Shown one piece after another: positions 61,466 to 64,000 of a stretch of 64,000 bases of DNA. The position numbers and the translations under genes were made by a program. The notes below the pieces were generated by a model. It searched no databases. It had not been told where the DNA came from and saw nothing but the letters and a program-made list of their open reading frames with translations. The first letter of the stretch is position 1; every line of letters starts with the position of its first letter. Origin of the DNA: Gluconobacter sp. Dm-62 (lineage in GTDB: Bacteria; Pseudomonadota; Alphaproteobacteria; Acetobacterales; Acetobacteraceae); the NCBI RefSeq assembly GCF_018256155.1, contig NZ_JAERLY010000001.1, forward strand, positions 1 to 64,000. Direction: 5' to 3'.

Positions 61466-62715
61466 ACGCCGCAGAATTCGTCCAGCCGGATCGCCTATGG
61501 GCCGATCTCATGGCGCTTGCGGAGATCACTGACCCGGAGCGTCCGCATACCCGCCGCTCCTTTTCCGAACGCTTCCTCGATGGACGCCGCTGGCTGGAAC
61601 AGCGCTTCACCGAGGCCGGTCTCACCTGCCATCTGGACGACGCTGGCAACCTGATCGGACGCCGCGCCGGTGCCGTTGACGGAGCCGGAACACTCATGAG
61701 CGGGTCACATTCGGACACGGTCCCGGACGGGGGGCGTTTCGATGGCATTCTGGGCGTGCTCTGCGCACTTGAAGCCGCCCGCGCCTTCCGGGATGCAGGT
61801 CTGGTCCTGCAGCACGATTTCGAAATCGTCGATTTCCTTGCCGAAGAGCCCAGTGATTTCGGGCTATCTTGTATTGGCAGCCGAGGCATGGCGGGCGCGT
61901 TGACAACAGAACAGCGCGCTCTTGTCGCCCCGTGGGGAGAGACGCTGGCGCAGGCCATGACGCGGATGGGAGGACGGCCCGAGCATCTGGACACGCCGCG
62001 CCGGACCGACCTGCGGGCCTTTCTTGAGGTTCATATCGAACAAGGCATTGTTCTGGAACAGGACGGCCTGCCGATCGGAGCCGTCACGGCCATCGCCGGC
62101 GTCACGCGTATCGAAATTCTTTTTGGCGGCCGCGCGGACCATGCGGGCACGACACCGATGGACCGCCGGCAGGATGCCGCCGTGGCAGCAGCGTCTGTCA
62201 TCACATTCGTCAGCCGGCGGGCGGGTGAACTGGCGCAGTCCGGTCAGGGACATGTGACAGCCACGTGCGGGATCGTCGAGATCTCGCCCAATGCTTCCAA
62301 TGTTGTGCCGCGTTCGGCGCGGATCGTGGTCGATATCCGGGTTTCGGAACGTGCCGTGGTCGAGGGCTTTGCGGAAGAACTGGAAGCCGCCTGTCGCTCG
62401 GCCGCCTCAGAGGCTCATGTGCGGCTGGAGCGTTTCATGCGCCTGTCGGACACAAAGCCGGTTGCCTGTGATGCAGGTCTGGTCCGGAGGATCGGGCAGG
62501 CCGCCGGGCAGCTTGGACTGAAATACCGTCTGATGGTGTCCGGAGCAGGCCATGACGCTGCTTTCGTGGCCCGGCTGTGTCCATCAGCGATGCTCTTCGT
62601 GCCGTGCCGGGACGGGCGCAGTCATGACCCGGAGGAATGGTGCACGCCGCAGGATGCCGCGAATGGCGCGCGCGTCCTGACGCAGGCGCTTCAGGATATC
62701 GATCGCGATTTTTGA
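61462..62715 (+). CDS. N-carbamoyl-amino-acid hydrolase (M20-type amidase)
   Basis: 417 residues, overlapping the previous gene by 4 bp. Metal-site segments: GSHSDTVPDGGRFDGILG, DFLAEEPSDFGLSCIGSRGM and HIEQGIVLEQDGLPIGAVTAIAG in part, then RADHAGTTPMDRRQDA in the dimerisation domain. This is the L-carbamoylase/allantoate amidohydrolase family (TIGR01879 type). It cleaves the carbamoyl group to NH3 + CO2 and a free amino acid. With the hydantoinase and urocanase-like genes, N-carbamoyl-L-glutamate is the likely substrate; a ureido acid from allantoin is the alternative, but no other purine gene is present. Confidence 0.88.
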   Translation: MNAAEFVQPDRLWADLMALAEITDPERPHTRRSFSERFLDGRRWLEQRFTEAGLTCHLDDAGNLIGRRAGAVDGAGTLMSGSHSDTVPDGGRFDGILGVLCALEAARAFRDAGLVLQHDFEIVDFLAEEPSDFGLSCIGSRGMAGALTTEQRALVAPWGETLAQAMTRMGGRPEHLDTPRRTDLRAFLEVHIEQGIVLEQDGLPIGAVTAIAGVTRIEILFGGRADHAGTTPMDRRQDAAVAAASVITFVSRRAGELAQSGQGHVTATCGIVEISPNASNVVPRSARIVVDIRVSERAVVEGFAEELEAACRSAASEAHVRLERFMRLSDTKPVACDAGLVRRIGQAAGQLGLKYRLMVSGAGHDAAFVARLCPSAMLFVPCRDGRSHDPEEWCTPQDAANGARVLTQALQDIDRDF

Positions 62716-62771
62716 ATGACGCGCTCTCCCGGGAATGCCGGTGAGACGCAGGACGACAAGGATGACGCAGG

Positions 62772-63884
62772 ATGGGTAGAATTCTGGTTGCAAAAGACGT
62801 GGAGGCCGCAATCCTTGGCGGATCGGTCTTCGCCTGTGGTGGTGGTGGCTGGGTCGAGCACGGCCGGATGTTGGGCACGGCAGCGGTCAATACCGGACAG
62901 CCGGAACTTGTCTGTGCGGAAGAGATTGAAGACGATGCCATTATTGCCACGGCAGCGGCGATCGGTGCGCCTGCAAGTACAACGGAATGGCAGATGCTGG
63001 GTGTCGACTACGTCAACGCCGTAAAGCTCGTCCAGAAAGAACTGGGACAACCGATTTATGGTCTTATGATCGGGCAGAACGGCAAGTCCAGCACGCTCAA
63101 CGCCTGGCTGCCCGGCGCGATTCTGGGCACGAAAGTCGTCGATGCGGTCGGAGATATGCGGGCCCATCCTACCGGTGACATGGGCTCCATCGGCATGGCC
63201 AACTCCCCCGAGACGATGATTCAGGCGGTCGTTGGCGGCAACCGCTCCCGCAATGCCTATATCGAGATGGTCGCAAAAGGGGCGACCGCGCGGATTTCGC
63301 CCATCCTGCGGACCGCGTCCGATATGTCAGGCGGCTTTATCGCATCCTGCCGCAACCCGCTTCCCGCATCTTACGTCAAGCGCCATGCCGCGTGGGGGGG
63401 CATCTCCCGCGCGCTCGCACTGGGAGAAGCCATTCTCGAAGCATCCGGCAAAAGCGGAAGTGCCGTGATCGATGCCATTGTAAAAACGCTCGACGGAACC
63501 ATTCTCGCGCAGGGCAAGGTCAGTCGCAAATCGGTCACATACACGTCCGAAGCGTTCGATGTCGGGACCATCACGGTCGGACAGGGCGCATCTGCCGTCA
63601 CGCTGCATGTCATGAACGAATACATGGCCGTTGATGATGCGCACGGTCAGCGTCTGGCGTCCTTCCCCGACATCATCACGACACTCACGCCGGACGGTTA
63701 CCCCCTGAGCGTCGGGGAGATCGAGGACGGCATGGAAATCCTTGTCCTGCACGTGGAAAAATCAAAGTTCCCCCTCTCGTCGAGTGTCGTGGATCCCAGC
63801 GTTTACCCGCCCGTCGAACGCGCTCTGGGCATCGATCTTGCAAGCTATGCGCTCGCTCCCTCCCCCACTGGCAAGGACTCCTGA
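62772..63884 (+). CDS. DUF917 / S-methyl-thiohydantoin-desulfurase family protein
   Basis: 370 residues. Family features: N-terminal DVEAAILGGSVFACGGGGWVEHG, TAAAIGAPAS, MIGQNGKSSTLNAWLPG, VVDAVGDMRAHPTGDMGSIG and a C-terminal beta domain beginning near 250. This DUF917 family is linked to hydantoin catabolism and has been renamed for S-methyl thiohydantoin desulfurase activity (from memory of the Pfam entry). In a thiohydantoin pathway it would remove sulfur to give hydantoin-5-propionate, the substrate for the hydantoinase. It follows the carbamoylase by 56 bp with a weak ribosome site. Confidence 0.8.
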   Translation: MGRILVAKDVEAAILGGSVFACGGGGWVEHGRMLGTAAVNTGQPELVCAEEIEDDAIIATAAAIGAPASTTEWQMLGVDYVNAVKLVQKELGQPIYGLMIGQNGKSSTLNAWLPGAILGTKVVDAVGDMRAHPTGDMGSIGMANSPETMIQAVVGGNRSRNAYIEMVAKGATARISPILRTASDMSGGFIASCRNPLPASYVKRHAAWGGISRALALGEAILEASGKSGSAVIDAIVKTLDGTILAQGKVSRKSVTYTSEAFDVGTITVGQGASAVTLHVMNEYMAVDDAHGQRLASFPDIITTLTPDGYPLSVGEIEDGMEILVLHVEKSKFPLSSSVVDPSVYPPVERALGIDLASYALAPSPTGKDS

Positions 63885-63887
63885 GAC

Positions 63888-64000
63888 ATGACCAACCGAA
63901 CTTTCGACGTCACGTCCGGCAACACGCTGCGCTGTCGGGGATGGCGACAGGAAGGGCTGCTCCGGCTTCTGGAAAACGTGCTGTCCGTCGGGGAAGATCC
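63888..64000 (+). CDS. Urocanate-hydratase-family protein, N-terminal part (probable thiourocanate hydratase)
   Basis: Partial gene cut by the window end, ATG a few bases after the DUF917 stop. The 37 readable residues include GNTLRCRGWRQEGLLRLLEN and SVGEDP, which match the start of urocanases (G-T-x-L-x-C-K-G-W-x-Q-E-A-A-L-R-M-L-x-N-N-L-D-P). Urocanase hydrates urocanate to imidazolone propionate with NAD+ as catalytic electrophile; a paralogue hydrates thiourocanate in ergothioneine catabolism. Only the N terminus can be read, so paralogue identity is inferred from the operon. Confidence 0.72.
   Translation, partial: MTNRTFDVTSGNTLRCRGWRQEGLLRLLENVLSVGED

Noticed and set aside
60113-62715. 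Allantoin degradation (allantoinase plus allantoate amidohydrolase)
   Set aside because: No urate, ureidoglycolate or glyoxylate genes; the urocanase-like and lyase genes in the same operon point to a hydantoin from an imidazole.

Overview
The window looks like chromosomal DNA of an acetic acid bacterium (Acetobacteraceae, Alphaproteobacteria). That is an inference from the moderately high G+C, the density of polyol/sugar catabolic genes, Tat-exported enzymes and large TonB-dependent receptors, and the alphaproteobacterial style of the genes; there is no rRNA or tRNA to confirm it. It is almost entirely a chain of nutrient-scavenging islands, tightly packed, with many 4-bp ATGA start/stop overlaps. 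I saw no insertion sequence, CRISPR array, prophage or RNA gene.

Region 1 (1-13.5 kb, all minus strand): sugar-alcohol catabolism. A LacI-type regulator, an AroE-like oxidoreductase and a sugar-porter MFS protein precede a polyol kinase / FAD polyol-phosphate dehydrogenase / class I aldolase-like operon. This is followed by a triose-phosphate-isomerase-like / RpiB-like / sugar ABC transporter / DhaK-like operon, the enzyme set known for C4 polyol and erythrulose use (L-erythrulose kinase, L-erythrulose-1-P isomerase, D-erythrulose-4-P isomerase).

Region 2 (13.6-25.7 kb): phospholipid head-group salvage. A COG0523 (CobW-like) metal-chaperone GTPase with a Zur-like palindrome is divergent from a TonB receptor, a Tat-exported phospholipase C and a Tat-exported phosphocholine-phosphatase-like HAD enzyme. 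Then come an AraC regulator, ethanolamine ammonia-lyase (eutB, eutC) and an ethanolamine permease. Together they could take phosphatidylethanolamine to diacylglycerol, phosphate and acetaldehyde + NH3.

Region 3 (25.8-48.2 kb): sulfate-ester scavenging. It holds an AtsK/TauD-type dioxygenase with an SsuABC/AtsRBC-type ABC transporter, five full-length sulfatases, one broken sulfatase, an arylsulfotransferase-family protein, a formylglycine-generating enzyme that would activate the sulfatases, a TonB receptor and the sulfate/thiosulfate importer CysPTWA. A further large TonB receptor (48.4-51.6 kb) follows.

Region 4 (52.3-64.0 kb, all plus strand): an operon that I read as ergothioneine (or a close imidazole-thione/histidine-betaine relative) catabolism. 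Its genes are a LysR regulator with two HTH domains, an MFS transporter, a TonB receptor, a second MFS transporter, a histidine-ammonia-lyase-fold protein lacking the Ala-Ser-Gly MIO triad (ergothionase-like), a hydantoinase-like amidohydrolase, an N-carbamoyl-amino-acid hydrolase, a DUF917/S-methyl-thiohydantoin-desulfurase family protein and the start of a urocanate-hydratase-family gene cut by the window end. This matches the logic ergothioneine -> thiourocanate -> thiohydantoin propionate -> hydantoin propionate -> N-carbamoylglutamate -> glutamate.
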